Source of the DNA: Ralstonia pickettii | GTDB lineage: Bacteria; Pseudomonadota; Gammaproteobacteria; Burkholderiales; Burkholderiaceae | Reading direction: 5' to 3' | Assembly: GCF_000607165.1 (NCBI RefSeq) | Contig: NZ_JFZG01000006.1 | Location: forward strand, 992,001-1,056,000 | Length of the DNA: 64,000 nucleotides | Part shown: one piece after another, positions 1 to 8,047 of the stretch | How the letters are laid out: every line of letters starts with the position of its first letter | Position numbering within the stretch: position 1 is the stretch's first letter | Notes under the pieces: model-generated | Seen by the model: only the letters and a program-made list of their open reading frames with translations | Told to the model about the DNA's origin: nothing | Databases searched by the model: none | Program-made: the position numbers and the translations under genes

Positions 1-752
1 ATTCCGATCCCCTGGTCGGCCTGGACCCCGAGTTCAAGACCGTGCCGATCATCGTGCTGACCAATGCCTACACGGCTTCGGCCTCGGAAATCGTGGCCGG
101 TGCGCTGCAGGATCATCACCGCGCCAAGACGATGGGCAAGACGACGTTCGGCAAGGGCTCGGTGCAGACCGTGCGTCCGCTGTCGAACGACACCGGCATC
201 AAGCTGACCATTGCGTACTACTACACGCCGTCGGGCAAGTCGATCCAGGCCAAGGGCATCCGCCCGGATATTCCGGTTGACCAAAACCCGGACGGCGACC
301 CGGACGATGCGCTGATTACGCGCGAAATCGACACCGAACGCCACCTGCACAACAAGCAGGAGTCGGAAGAAGCCGAGATGACCGAGCGCGAAAAGCGCCG
401 CATCGAAGAACTGCGTCGTCTGGAAGAAGAAAACGCCAAGAAGACGCCCGAGCAGCGCGAGAAGGAGCGCAACAAGAAGCCGATCGAGTTCGGTTCGGCT
501 GAAGACTTCATGCTGCAACAGGCCATTGCCGACCTGAAGGGTCAGCCGGTCAAACGCTCGAAGTCGGTGCTGGAAGCCGCGGCTGCCGCGGTGCCGGATA
601 AGGCAGTGAAGTCGCCGGCGGCCAAGGAATCGAGCGCCCCGGCCAAGCTGCCCAAGGGCAAGGCGACACCGGCGTCCGAGCCGGCTGCCCCGAAGCCCAA
701 TGTTCCGGCCAGCGGCGTGCAGCCTGCACCGGAGCCCACCGGCGCCCGATAA
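1..752 (+). CDS. S41 family C-terminal processing peptidase (3' part)
   Basis: The reading frame is open from the first bases, so the start, signal peptide and PDZ domain lie before the window. What is visible is the end of the protease domain: the nucleophile motif [11 protein letters not shown] followed about 25 residues later by TFGKGSVQ, the Ser/Lys dyad of the tail-specific protease (CtpA/Prc) family. These are periplasmic endopeptidases that process or degrade envelope proteins. After the domain come a long charged, Glu/Arg-rich helical stretch and an Ala/Pro/Lys-rich low-complexity tail of roughly 80 residues. A strong hairpin terminator follows at once, so this gene ends its transcript before moeB. 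Confidence 0.9.
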   Translation, partial: SDPLVGLDPEFKTVPIIVLTNAYTASASEIVAGALQDHHRAKTMGKTTFGKGSVQTVRPLSNDTGIKLTIAYYYTPSGKSIQAKGIRPDIPVDQNPDGDPDDALITREIDTERHLHNKQESEEAEMTEREKRRIEELRRLEEENAKKTPEQREKERNKKPIEFGSAEDFMLQQAIADLKGQPVKRSKSVLEAAAAAVPDKAVKSPAAKESSAPAKLPKGKATPASEPAAPKPNVPASGVQPAPEPTGAR

Positions 753-784
753 GACACCGGCCGGCAAATACTGGCAAACTTACG

Positions 785-809
785 AGGCCGTGCACTGCAC
801 GGCCTTTTT
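785..809 (+). terminator. Rho-independent terminator of the S41 protease gene
   Basis: A 9-bp stem AGGCCGTGC / GCACGGCCT with a 3-base loop is followed by five T. It lies 33 bases after the protease stop and just before moeB. Confidence 0.85.
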
Positions 810-821
810 CATTGCATCACC

Positions 822-1571
822 ATGAACGACGATCAACTGCTGCGGTACTCACGCCATATCCTGCTCGACGAAATCGGCATCGAGGGGCAGGCGCGCCTGC
901 TTGAGAGCCACGCGCTTGTCATCGGCGCGGGCGGGCTGGGCGCTGCAGCCCTGCCTTATCTGGCGGCGGCTGGCGTGGGCACGCTCACTATCGTCGACGA
1001 CGACTCGGTGGACTTGACCAACCTGCAGCGCCAGATCATCCACACAACGGAATCGGTCGGGCAACCGAAGGTGGCATCCGCGCAGGCGGCCATCGCTCGG
1101 CTGAACCCGGACGTGCGCGTGAATGCCGTGCAGCGCCGGCTCGATGCCGATGCAATCGGCGAGCTCCTCGATGGCGTGAGCGTGGTACTGGACTGCTCCG
1201 ATAACTTCGGCACCCGCCAAGCCACCAACCTTGCCTGCGTGCGGGCTGGCGTGCCGCTGGTATCGGGCGCCGCCATCCGCTTTGACGGACAGATCAGCGT
1301 ATTCGACAGCCGTGCCGGGGGCCCCTGCTACGCCTGCCTGTTCCCGCCCGACGAGCCTGCGCCCGATGTGGCGTGTGCAACGATGGGCGTGTTCTCGCCG
1401 ATGGTGGGCATGGTGGGTACGGTGCAGGCCGCCGAGGCGCTCAAGCTGATCACCGGCATTGGCCGTTCGCTTGCCGGGCGTCTTCTGATGCTCGACGGTC
1501 TATCGATGCAATGGACGACGATGCGCATTGCGCGTGAGCCGTCATGCACCGTCTGTGGCGGCGCGCACTGA
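822..1571 (+). CDS. moeB: HesA/MoeB/ThiF family adenylyltransferase, probably MoeB
   Basis: This 249-residue cytoplasmic enzyme adenylates the C-terminal glycine of a small ubiquitin-like sulfur carrier (MoaD for molybdopterin, or ThiS for thiamine). The nucleotide-binding loop GAGGLG is at residues 35-40, followed by VDDDSVDLTNLQRQ with the usual acidic and arginine residues. Two CxxC pairs (CYAC near 167 and CTVC near the C-terminus) would bind structural zinc. Length is normal for MoeB (about 250), and there is no rhodanese extension. It stands alone between two terminators, so context does not decide between MoeB and ThiF; MoeB is the usual assignment for this order. Confidence 0.85.
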   Translation: MNDDQLLRYSRHILLDEIGIEGQARLLESHALVIGAGGLGAAALPYLAAAGVGTLTIVDDDSVDLTNLQRQIIHTTESVGQPKVASAQAAIARLNPDVRVNAVQRRLDADAIGELLDGVSVVLDCSDNFGTRQATNLACVRAGVPLVSGAAIRFDGQISVFDSRAGGPCYACLFPPDEPAPDVACATMGVFSPMVGMVGTVQAAEALKLITGIGRSLAGRLLMLDGLSMQWTTMRIAREPSCTVCGGAH

Positions 1572-1589
1572 AGCGCCGGAACACGCGCA

Positions 1590-1623
1590 ACAAAAAAAGG
1601 AGGCCAAGGCCTCCTTCTTTTTC
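1590..1623. terminator. Bidirectional terminator between moeB and bfr
   Basis: Stem AAGGAGGCC / GGCCTCCTT (1597-1605 and 1608-1616) has an A-run on the left and T-runs on the right, so it can end both the plus-strand moeB and the minus-strand bfr transcripts. Confidence 0.85.
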
Positions 1624-1638
1624 GTCGGTTGACGAGGC

Positions 1639-2118
1639 TTACTCGCCCTCGGGCTCCATCTGCGATTGCAGATAGTTCTGAATGCCGACCTTGTCGATCA
1701 GCTCGAGCTGCGTTTCCAGCCAGTCGATGTGCTCTTCGGTGTCGTCCAGAATGTCGACCAAGATTTCGCGGCTCACGTAATCCTTGACCGATTCGCAGTA
1801 AGCGATGCCCTCGACCACGGTGCCGTGTGCGGCGCGCTCGAGCTTCAGGTCGCACTCGATGATCTCTTTCGTATCTTGGCCGATGAAGATCTTGCCCAGG
1901 TCCTGCAGGTTGGGCAGACCGTCGAGCATCAGGATGCGCTCGATCAAGCGATCGGCATGCTTCATCTCGCCGATCGACTCCTTGTACTCGTGGTCCCCGA
2001 TGCGCTTGAGCCCCCAGTGGCCGTACATGCGCGCGTGGAGGAAATACTGGTTGATGGCAGTCAGCTCGTTCTTGAGCTGGGCGTTCAGATATTGGATGAC
2101 CTTCTTATCGCCTTTCAT
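1639..2118 (-). CDS. bfr: Bacterioferritin
   Basis: This 159-residue iron-storage protein of the heme-containing bacterioferritin family assembles into 24-mer shells in the cytoplasm. The N-terminus [12 protein letters not shown] is typical, and this internal ATG was chosen over an upstream in-frame codon that would add 14 unrelated residues. Heme ligand Met52 and ferroxidase residues Glu18, Glu51, His54, Glu94 and His130 are present. The position of the sixth ferroxidase ligand, Glu127 in E. coli Bfr, is Thr here (segment DDTEEH); I checked this from the DNA. The ferredoxin gene bfd lies directly upstream on the same strand, the usual pairing for storing and releasing iron. Confidence 0.95.
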   Translation of the reverse strand: MKGDKKVIQYLNAQLKNELTAINQYFLHARMYGHWGLKRIGDHEYKESIGEMKHADRLIERILMLDGLPNLQDLGKIFIGQDTKEIIECDLKLERAAHGTVVEGIAYCESVKDYVSREILVDILDDTEEHIDWLETQLELIDKVGIQNYLQSQMEPEGE

Positions 2119-2266
2119 TCTTGGGGCTCCAGCAAAGTGCAACTGCGGTGATGGACGCACGCACGCGTCCGCTCAAGGCGAGCCCTGTGCCTGACCAGCA
2201 AGCAGCAAATGCCACCGAGGCTCAACGCCTGGGCGGCAATTCGCGGCGACAGGGAAAGACGGGAAA

Positions 2267-2542
2267 TCAGGCAGCCAATGCACCGGGCACGAGGGCCTGA
2301 TCATTGGCGACGGGCTCGTCGCGACGCTCGATTATGGCATGCGTGCTTGCGCGGCCCAAAATCTGATCGACAGGGACACAGCTCACCGCTTCGGCGAGCA
2401 CCTGCTTGGCGCAGTCCCGGCATTGTCCGCAGCACGTACCCACGCCGAGCGTTTCGGCGAGTTCGTCCATCGTCGACACGCCCAGACGGGCGGCGCCATG
2501 GATTTCGCGGTCGGTCACTTGGTTGCAGATGCAGACGTACAC
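2267..2542 (-). CDS. bfd: Bacterioferritin-associated ferredoxin
   Basis: This is a small (91-residue) 2Fe-2S protein that reduces bacterioferritin to mobilise its iron. Cys residues in YVCICNQ near the start and in GTCCGQCRDC near residue 40 fit the Bfd cluster pattern of CxC plus CxxC. The start is GTG at 2542: homology begins here and a GGAGGA ribosome site lies a few bases upstream. An open frame continues upstream but has no family similarity. The tail is about 25 residues longer than the short enteric Bfd. A promoter with an overlapping inverted repeat lies upstream and fits iron control. Confidence 0.93.
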   Translation of the reverse strand: MYVCICNQVTDREIHGAARLGVSTMDELAETLGVGTCCGQCRDCAKQVLAEAVSCVPVDQILGRASTHAIIERRDEPVANDQALVPGALAA

Positions 2543-2581
2543 GGGGATTCCTCCGCAGCGCTCAGAACGCGCTGTAAAACC

Positions 2582-2620
2582 AGAATAACAGAGAATGGAA
2601 ATGAGAACAATTCTTGTTCT
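2582..2620 (-). promoter_or_regulatory. bfd promoter with overlapping inverted repeat (Fur-like operator candidate)
   Basis: On the minus strand, TTGTTC (plus 2605-2610) and TATTCT (plus 2582-2587) are separated by exactly 17 bases and fit a sigma-70 promoter about 40 bases before the bfd start. A 7-3-7 inverted repeat AGAACAA-ttc-TTGTTCT (2604-2620) covers the -35 element. The position suits an iron-dependent repressor, but the match to a canonical Fur box is only partial. Confidence 0.55.
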
Positions 2621-2773
2621 ACCCCATTCTGAGCGGAGGGTCATGCGGGTGCACGGGAGCCGTCTTTCCGGAGAAAAACGTGCAATTTCAATCACTTAAA
2701 GAAGGATTGGTCCTGGGAAGGCGATGCGCCGGTACGACACGCGGTTACAGCCGGCGCGTTGGAAATGCCTGAA

Positions 2774-4525
2774 TCAGGCCCGCGCCAGCGCGCTCAGCGC
2801 CTCTTCGATTTCGGCCGGTTCGCACGCGTGCAGCAGGCGTTCGGCCTCGCGCATCAGACGTGGGCGGTCCGAGCGCAGGATCTGTTGCTTGACGCTCAGC
2901 AACTGCGACGGATGCATCGAAAATTCGGTGAGACCCATGCCCAGCAGCAGGCGTGTCATGGTGGCGTCCCCCGCCATCTCACCGCACACTGAAACCGGCG
3001 TGCCCGCCTGATGCGCTTCGCGAATGGTGCGCGCGATCAATTGCAGCACCGCTGGGTGCAGTGGGTCGTACAGATGCGCGACCGCGTTGTCGGCACGATC
3101 GATGGCGAGCGTGTACTGGATCAGGTCGTTTGTGCCGATCGAGAGGAAATCCAAGCGGCGCAGGAACACCGGCAGGATCAGCACGGCGGCCGGAATCTCG
3201 ATCATGGCGCCGACCTTGATGGTCGGGTCGTAGGCCACGCCATCGGCGTCGAGCGAAGCCTTGGCGCGTGCCAGCAAATCGAGCGTCTGGTCGATTTCGC
3301 GGGCGTGCGCGAGCATCGGCACGAGAATCTTGATAGGCCCAAACGCAGACGCCCGCAACAGCGCGCGCAACTGCGTCAGGAACATCGCCGGTTCCGACAG
3401 CGACCAGCGGATCGCACGCAAACCCAGCGCCGGATTGGGCGCAGTCTCGAACACGTCGTCGCGGATGTCCAACGGCTTGTCAGCCCCGATATCGATGGTG
3501 CGGATCGTAACGGGCAGGCCCATCATCGATTCGACGGCGGTACGGTAAGCGCGGAACTGTTCTTCCTCGTCGGGCAGGGCGCCACGACGGTTCATGAAGA
3601 GAAACTCGGAGCGGAACAGGCCCACGCCCACGGCACCGGCTTTGACGGCCGCGGCCGCATCTTCCGGCATTTCGATGTTCGCGTGCAGATCGATTTGCGT
3701 ACCGTCGAGCGTGACGGTGGGCGTATGGCGCAGGCGTTCGAGACGCTTCTTCTGCAATTCGCCTTCGCTGCGGCGGTGGCGGTATTCCTCGAGGATGGAC
3801 GCGCTCGGATCGACGATGACGATGCCGTTGTCTCCATCAATGACGACGATGTCGTCCTGGCGAATCAGCGTGCTCGCGTTATGCACCCCCACGGCCGCCG
3901 GAATGTCGAGGCTGCGCGCCACGATGGCGGTGTGCGAAGTGCGGCCGCCCAGATCGGTCACAAAGCCGGCGAAGGTCTGGCCACGGAACTGCAGCATATC
4001 GGCCGGCGCAATATCGTGCGCGACGACAATCATGCCGGCATCCGGATCACAGCCGACCGCCACCGGCGCGGGCGCCAACGCGGGCGCGCCGGCCAGCACC
4101 TTCAGAATGCGTTCGACCACCTGCTCGATGTCGGCCTTGCGCTCGCGCAAGTATTCGTCTTCGATTTCGCCGAACTGGCGGATCAGTTCTTCAAGTTGCG
4201 TTGTGAGCGCCCACTCTGCGTTGTAGCGTCGCTGGCGAATCAACGTCTCTGGCACCTGCGAGAGCAACGCGTCATCCAGAATCATCGCGTGCACATCGAG
4301 GAAGGCGCCCATCTCTTCGGGCACGTCGGTGGGCAGGTCGCGCTTGAGTGCGGCCAACTCGGCGCGCACGGTGGCGCGGGCACTGCGCAAACGCTCGACC
4401 TCGGCCTCAACCTTGTCTTCATCGACGAGGTAGTGCGACACGTCAAGCGCCGCACGCGCCAGCATGTGGGCGCGGCCAATGGAGATGCCGCGCGAGACCG
4501 GAATACCGTGCAGGGTAAAAGGCAT
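2774..4525 (-). CDS. ptsI: PTS enzyme I (phosphoenolpyruvate-protein phosphotransferase)
   Basis: This 583-residue cytoplasmic enzyme takes phosphate from PEP and passes it to HPr. The phosphohistidine motif GGRTSHTAIVARS places the active His at residue 198. The C-terminal PEP-binding barrel carries GLFRSEFLFM, the TNDLIQYTLAIDR stretch and the CGEMAGD motif. Length equals normal enzyme I. It is last in the order EIIA-HPr-EI, with 44 bases between HPr and this gene. No EIIB/EIIC permease is in the cluster, so the system probably serves phosphorylation-based regulation rather than sugar uptake. Confidence 0.96.
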   Translation of the reverse strand: MPFTLHGIPVSRGISIGRAHMLARAALDVSHYLVDEDKVEAEVERLRSARATVRAELAALKRDLPTDVPEEMGAFLDVHAMILDDALLSQVPETLIRQRRYNAEWALTTQLEELIRQFGEIEDEYLRERKADIEQVVERILKVLAGAPALAPAPVAVGCDPDAGMIVVAHDIAPADMLQFRGQTFAGFVTDLGGRTSHTAIVARSLDIPAAVGVHNASTLIRQDDIVVIDGDNGIVIVDPSASILEEYRHRRSEGELQKKRLERLRHTPTVTLDGTQIDLHANIEMPEDAAAAVKAGAVGVGLFRSEFLFMNRRGALPDEEEQFRAYRTAVESMMGLPVTIRTIDIGADKPLDIRDDVFETAPNPALGLRAIRWSLSEPAMFLTQLRALLRASAFGPIKILVPMLAHAREIDQTLDLLARAKASLDADGVAYDPTIKVGAMIEIPAAVLILPVFLRRLDFLSIGTNDLIQYTLAIDRADNAVAHLYDPLHPAVLQLIARTIREAHQAGTPVSVCGEMAGDATMTRLLLGMGLTEFSMHPSQLLSVKQQILRSDRPRLMREAERLLHACEPAEIEEALSALARA

Positions 4526-4569
4526 AGACGCTGGCCGGAGCGGCGTTGAAGTGGAATGCGGCGGGCGGG

Positions 4570-4839
4570 TTATTCGCCTTCGCCGAAGCGATCGTTGATG
4601 AGCGCGACGAGACCATCCATGGCGTCGTGCTCGTCGGGCCCGTCGATCTCCAGCGTGACGGTGGAACCGATGCCCGCAGCCAGCATCATCACGCCCATGA
4701 TGCTCTTGGCGTCGACCTGACGGCCGTTGCGCGACATCTTGATCTGGCTGTCGAACTTGCTGGCGAGCTGCGTGAGTTTGGCGGAGGCGCGGGCATGCAG
4801 CCCGAGCTTATTGATGATGGTGATATCCCTCTGCAGCAT
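4570..4839 (-). CDS. ptsH: HPr phosphocarrier protein
   Basis: HPr is an 89-residue carrier between enzyme I and EIIA. His15 in KLGLHARASA is the phosphorylation site. Ser46 in DAKSIMGVM is also present, the site used by HPr kinase (HprK) in organisms that have it. The ATG at 4839 was chosen because the family N-terminus MLQRDITI begins there. Its first 32 bases overlap the end of the EIIA gene, so the two are probably translationally coupled. Confidence 0.95.
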   Translation of the reverse strand: MLQRDITIINKLGLHARASAKLTQLASKFDSQIKMSRNGRQVDAKSIMGVMMLAAGIGSTVTLEIDGPDEHDAMDGLVALINDRFGEGE

Positions 4840-5263
4840 ATTTGTCTGGATGATTGGCAACCTGGTTCTGAACGGCTGTCGAGCCGACCTGCAGTACGCC
4901 TTGCGCGCCGCCGGCCAGAGCCTTGGCGGCAAGTTGTTCGAGTTTTTCGGAGCGATAGCAGATGGCGCGCACGAGCATCGGCAGATTCACGCCGGCCAGC
5001 ACGCGCACGCGGCCGGGATCGGCCAGGCGCGAGGCGATATTGGCAGGTGTGGCTCCGAAGATGTCGGTCAGCACCAGTGCGCCATTGGCCTCGATGAGTT
5101 CGGCAAGCTTGTCGCGCGCCTGAGCCAGCACGGCAGCCGGCTCGGCATCGGGCAGGACATCGATTGCGCCCAGCCGCTCGGGCGGACCGCAATAGACGTG
5201 TGCAGCGCAATCGCGCAGTGCGCTGGCCAGCGGCGCATGAGCGATGATCAGAATCCCTGCCAT
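4808..5263 (-). CDS. PTS EIIA component, mannose/fructose-type (EIIA-Man)
   Basis: This 151-residue protein has the EIIA-Man fold: MAGILIIAHAPLA puts the phosphorylated His at residue 9, followed by LVLTDIFGATPANIA, typical of the family. It receives phosphate from HPr. The start at 5263 is the only ATG that gives the family N-terminus. Without EIIBC partners nearby it likely acts as a phospho-state sensor, as described for incomplete PTS chains in Proteobacteria. It heads the three-gene PTS unit and overlaps ptsH. Confidence 0.92.
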   Translation of the reverse strand: MAGILIIAHAPLASALRDCAAHVYCGPPERLGAIDVLPDAEPAAVLAQARDKLAELIEANGALVLTDIFGATPANIASRLADPGRVRVLAGVNLPMLVRAICYRSEKLEQLAAKALAGGAQGVLQVGSTAVQNQVANHPDKYAAEGYHHHQ

Positions 5264-5333
5264 GATCGAAAAGCGAATGGGTATAACGCTGATTGTATCA
5301 GGGCCATTTGGCGCAATTGTGCGGCCGTGTACT

Positions 5334-5356
5334 GGTCCTCCCCCTTGTGGAGGACC
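5334..5356. other. Hairpin between gshB and the EIIA gene
   Basis: An 8-bp perfect stem GGTCCTCC / GGAGGACC encloses a 7-base loop in the 120-base gap between gshB and EIIA. It has no T-run, so it is not a standard terminator. It may slow or partially separate transcription of the glutathione and PTS genes, or simply stabilise RNA ends. Confidence 0.4.
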
Positions 5357-5382
5357 CTCGGCGGAGGGGCCATGCCGCCATA

Positions 5383-6354
5383 TCAGGCGGGCTTGCGCGC
5401 CAATCCGCTGCTCTTGCCTGCGGCGCGCTCCAGTGCATCGATGAACATTCCGGCCACGTTGAAGCCCGTCTGTTGCGTGATTTCCTGGAAGCACGTCGGG
5501 CTGGTGACGTTGACCTCGGTGAGGTAATCCCCAATGACGTCCAGGCCGACGAGCAGCAGGCCGCGTTGCCAGAGCACGGGTGCAAGTGCATGTGCGATCA
5601 CCTGATCACGTTCGGACAGCGGTTGCGCCTTGCCCGTACCACCCGCCGCCAGATTGCCGCGGACCTCGCCGGCCATCGGCACGCGTGCCAGCGAATGCGG
5701 CACCGGCGAACCGCCGATCAGGAGAATGCGCTTGTCGCCCTCACGGATCGCAGGAATGTACTGCTGAGCCATGATCGTGCGCGCGCCGTTGTCGGTGAGC
5801 GATTCGATGACCGCCCCGAGGTTCATGCCATCCGGCCCCACGCGGAAGATGCCCGCGCCGCCCATGCCGTCGAGCGGCTTGAAGATGACGTCGCCCTGCT
5901 CGGCGTGGAATTCGCGCAGGCGCTTGGCATCGCGCGACACGACGGTCGGCACGGTGAATTCGCGGAACTGCGCGATGGCGAGCTTCTCCGAATGGTCACG
6001 AATCGCCTGCGGTTTGTTGAACACGCGCGCGCCCTGACGTTCGGCAATCTCCAGCAGCCACGTGCTGGTGACGTACTCCATGTCGAACGGCGGGTCCTTG
6101 CGCATCAGCACCGCGTCAAAGCCAGTGAGCGGCAGCAGGCGCGCATCACCGGCGCGATACCAGTCGTGCTCGTCGCCGGTCAGGGCGATCGGCGTGGCAA
6201 CGGTTTCGACCACGTTGTTCGCCAGCGTGAGCTGTGACTGCAGGCACGTGTAGATGGCATAGCCGCGCGCTGCCGCCTCGCGCATCATCGCAAAGGTGGA
6301 ATCCTTGTAAGTCTTGAACGTCGACAGCGGATCGACGATGAACAGGATGCGCAT
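5383..6354 (-). CDS. gshB: Glutathione synthetase
   Basis: This 323-residue ATP-grasp enzyme joins gamma-glutamylcysteine and glycine. The N-terminus MRILFIVDPLSTFKTYKDST and the segment VMRKDPPFDMEY, here beginning with LMRKDPPFD, are family hallmarks. The ATP-grasp segments GDVIFKPLDGMGGAGIFR and DVIGDYLTEVNVTSPT carry the Mg-ATP ligands. It is 31 bases downstream of gshA on the same strand, giving both steps of glutathione synthesis in one unit. Confidence 0.97.
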   Translation of the reverse strand: MRILFIVDPLSTFKTYKDSTFAMMREAAARGYAIYTCLQSQLTLANNVVETVATPIALTGDEHDWYRAGDARLLPLTGFDAVLMRKDPPFDMEYVTSTWLLEIAERQGARVFNKPQAIRDHSEKLAIAQFREFTVPTVVSRDAKRLREFHAEQGDVIFKPLDGMGGAGIFRVGPDGMNLGAVIESLTDNGARTIMAQQYIPAIREGDKRILLIGGSPVPHSLARVPMAGEVRGNLAAGGTGKAQPLSERDQVIAHALAPVLWQRGLLLVGLDVIGDYLTEVNVTSPTCFQEITQQTGFNVAGMFIDALERAAGKSSGLARKPA

Positions 6355-6385
6355 GGCGGCTCCTTCTGCAGCGGGGTACAGCCGA

Positions 6386-7681
6386 TCAGATCAGCGGGTT
6401 CGGGTCGGTCTTCTCAAGCTCGAGCGAGGCAGCCAGCAGCGCCAAGCGCGCCACCACGCCGTACATATAGAAGCGGTTCGGCTCGCCGGCGCCCGGCTTG
6501 GCATGGCTGTCCGGCAGCGAATTCGACGCAAACGGCAGCGGCACGAAATGCATGCCCGGCGCGTTGAGATTCTCGTCCACGCCACGGCCCGTGTGAACCC
6601 GGTAGAAACCGCCCACCACATAGCGGTCGATCATGTAGACGACGGGCTCGGCCACAGCTTCGTTGATCTTCTCGAAGGTGTGCACGCCTTCCTGCACGAT
6701 CACCTCGGAAACCTCCAGGCCTTCCTTGACCACGCTCATCTTGTTGCGCTCCTTCCGGTTGAGGCCCTTGACCTCGGAAGGATCGCGCACCGTCATCACG
6801 CCCATGCCATAGGTGCCGGCGTCGGCCTTGACCACCACATACGGGGTCTCATTCACGCCGTATTCCTTGTACTTCTTGGCGGTTTTCTTGAGCACCGTCT
6901 CCACTGCGTGGGCGAGTTCTTCCTCGCCGGCCCGCTCATGGAAATCCAGCCCGCTGCATTTGGTGAAGTACGGGTTGACCATCCACGGGTCGATGTCGAT
7001 CAGCTTGGCGAACTTCTTGGCCACTTCGTCGTAGGCAGCAAAGTGGTTGGTCTTGCGACGCTGCGACCAGCCGGCATGAAGCGGCGGCAGCAGATATTGC
7101 TCGTTGATGTTCTCGAGGATGGGCGGCACGCCGGCTGACAGATCGTTGTTCAGCAGGATCGAGCACGGATCGAAGTCTTCCATGCCCAGGCGGCGGCCCT
7201 TGGTACCGATGCGCTTGAGCGGCTCGACCACCAGCCGTTGCCCATCAGGCAAGTCGATCGGCGTCGGCTCGGTGATGTCCTCTGAAAGCGATCCGAGGCG
7301 CACATTCAACCCGGCTTGGCGCATGATCTGCGACAGGCGCGCCACGTTCTGCAGATAGAACATATTGCGCGTGTGGCGCTCGGGGATCAGCAGGAGGTTC
7401 TTGGCGTCCGGGCAGATCTTTTCGATGGCGGCCATCGCCGCCTGCACGGCCAAGGGCAGCATCTCGGGCGCGAGGTTGTTGAAGCCGCCTGGGAACAGGT
7501 TCGTGTCGACCGGCGCCAGCTTGAAGCCGGCGTTGCGCAAATCGACGGAACAGTAGAACGGCGGCGTGTGTTCCTGCCACTCCAGGCGGAACCAGCGTTC
7601 GATGGCGGGCGTGGCGTCAAGAATCTTCTGCTCGAGCTCGAGCAGCGGCCCGTTCAGCGCGGTGATCAAGTGCGGAACCAT
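6386..7681 (-). CDS. gshA: Glutamate-cysteine ligase, proteobacterial GshA type
   Basis: This 431-residue enzyme makes gamma-glutamylcysteine, the first step of glutathione synthesis. It belongs to the proteobacterial GshA family found in Burkholderiales, not the classic enteric form. Visible family segments include VDLRNAGFKLAPVDTNLFPG, and VVKADAGTYGMGVMTV in an ATP-grasp-like position. An open frame begins 54 bases earlier, but ATG 7681 has a GGAAGG ribosome site directly before it and starts at the conserved MVPHLITALNGPLLELEQ region. Confidence 0.93.
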   Translation of the reverse strand: MVPHLITALNGPLLELEQKILDATPAIERWFRLEWQEHTPPFYCSVDLRNAGFKLAPVDTNLFPGGFNNLAPEMLPLAVQAAMAAIEKICPDAKNLLLIPERHTRNMFYLQNVARLSQIMRQAGLNVRLGSLSEDITEPTPIDLPDGQRLVVEPLKRIGTKGRRLGMEDFDPCSILLNNDLSAGVPPILENINEQYLLPPLHAGWSQRRKTNHFAAYDEVAKKFAKLIDIDPWMVNPYFTKCSGLDFHERAGEEELAHAVETVLKKTAKKYKEYGVNETPYVVVKADAGTYGMGVMTVRDPSEVKGLNRKERNKMSVVKEGLEVSEVIVQEGVHTFEKINEAVAEPVVYMIDRYVVGGFYRVHTGRGVDENLNAPGMHFVPLPFASNSLPDSHAKPGAGEPNRFYMYGVVARLALLAASLELEKTDPNPLI

Positions 7682-7833
7682 ACCCTTCCTATTGATGTTA
7701 TTTATCGCCCACTCCGATTGTAGAGGAACAGGCAATAGCTTGCAGACGACAGCGGGCTATCGATATGCGGTCAGGAAAGAGGATTCGCAAGAGGCGCAGT
7801 GCGGCAGTGCAGCAAGCCACACAAAAAACGGGC

Positions 7834-7912
7834 AAAAAAAAAGCGCGGGGCTGCCGCGCTTGGGGAATAGCCTGACAGATACGGGGAGCGTTCTGCAGGT
7901 GGAGGAAACCAC
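7834..7912 (-). ncRNA. Candidate small RNA between gshA and amtB
   Basis: Seen on the minus strand: a -35 TTGCCT (plus 7942-7947), 17 bases, a -10 TACATT (plus 7919-7924), then about 80 bases ending in a strong terminator (8-bp stem AAGCGCGG / CCGCGCTT at 7841-7861 followed by nine U). The first part folds into a hairpin, GTGG / CCAC plus GCAG / CTGC, with a UUUCCU loop next to a CCUCC that could pair with ribosome binding sites. No coding frame fits. It could instead be a terminated leader of gshA, whose start is 150 bases downstream. Confidence 0.5.
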
Positions 7913-8000
7913 GTCTGCAATGTAAGCGTCCGCATAACGAGAGGCAATTGAAGGTTTTTTACATCGGACTTAAGGACGTCCAGCTCAGGGGCCGCCTAAC

Positions 8001-8029
8001 AAAAAACCCGGCGCACAGCCGGGTCTTTT
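8001..8029 (-). terminator. Terminator of the torF-glnK-amtB operon
   Basis: Stem ACCCGGC / GCCGGGT (8006-8012 and 8018-8024) on the minus strand is followed by six or more T, 20-40 bases after the amtB stop. Confidence 0.85.
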
Positions 8030-8047
8030 GCAGGATGAGGCGGACGA

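Noticed and set aside
3011-4549. 512-codon open frame opposite ptsI
   Set aside because: Shadow of enzyme I; no ribosome site and no recognisable domain.
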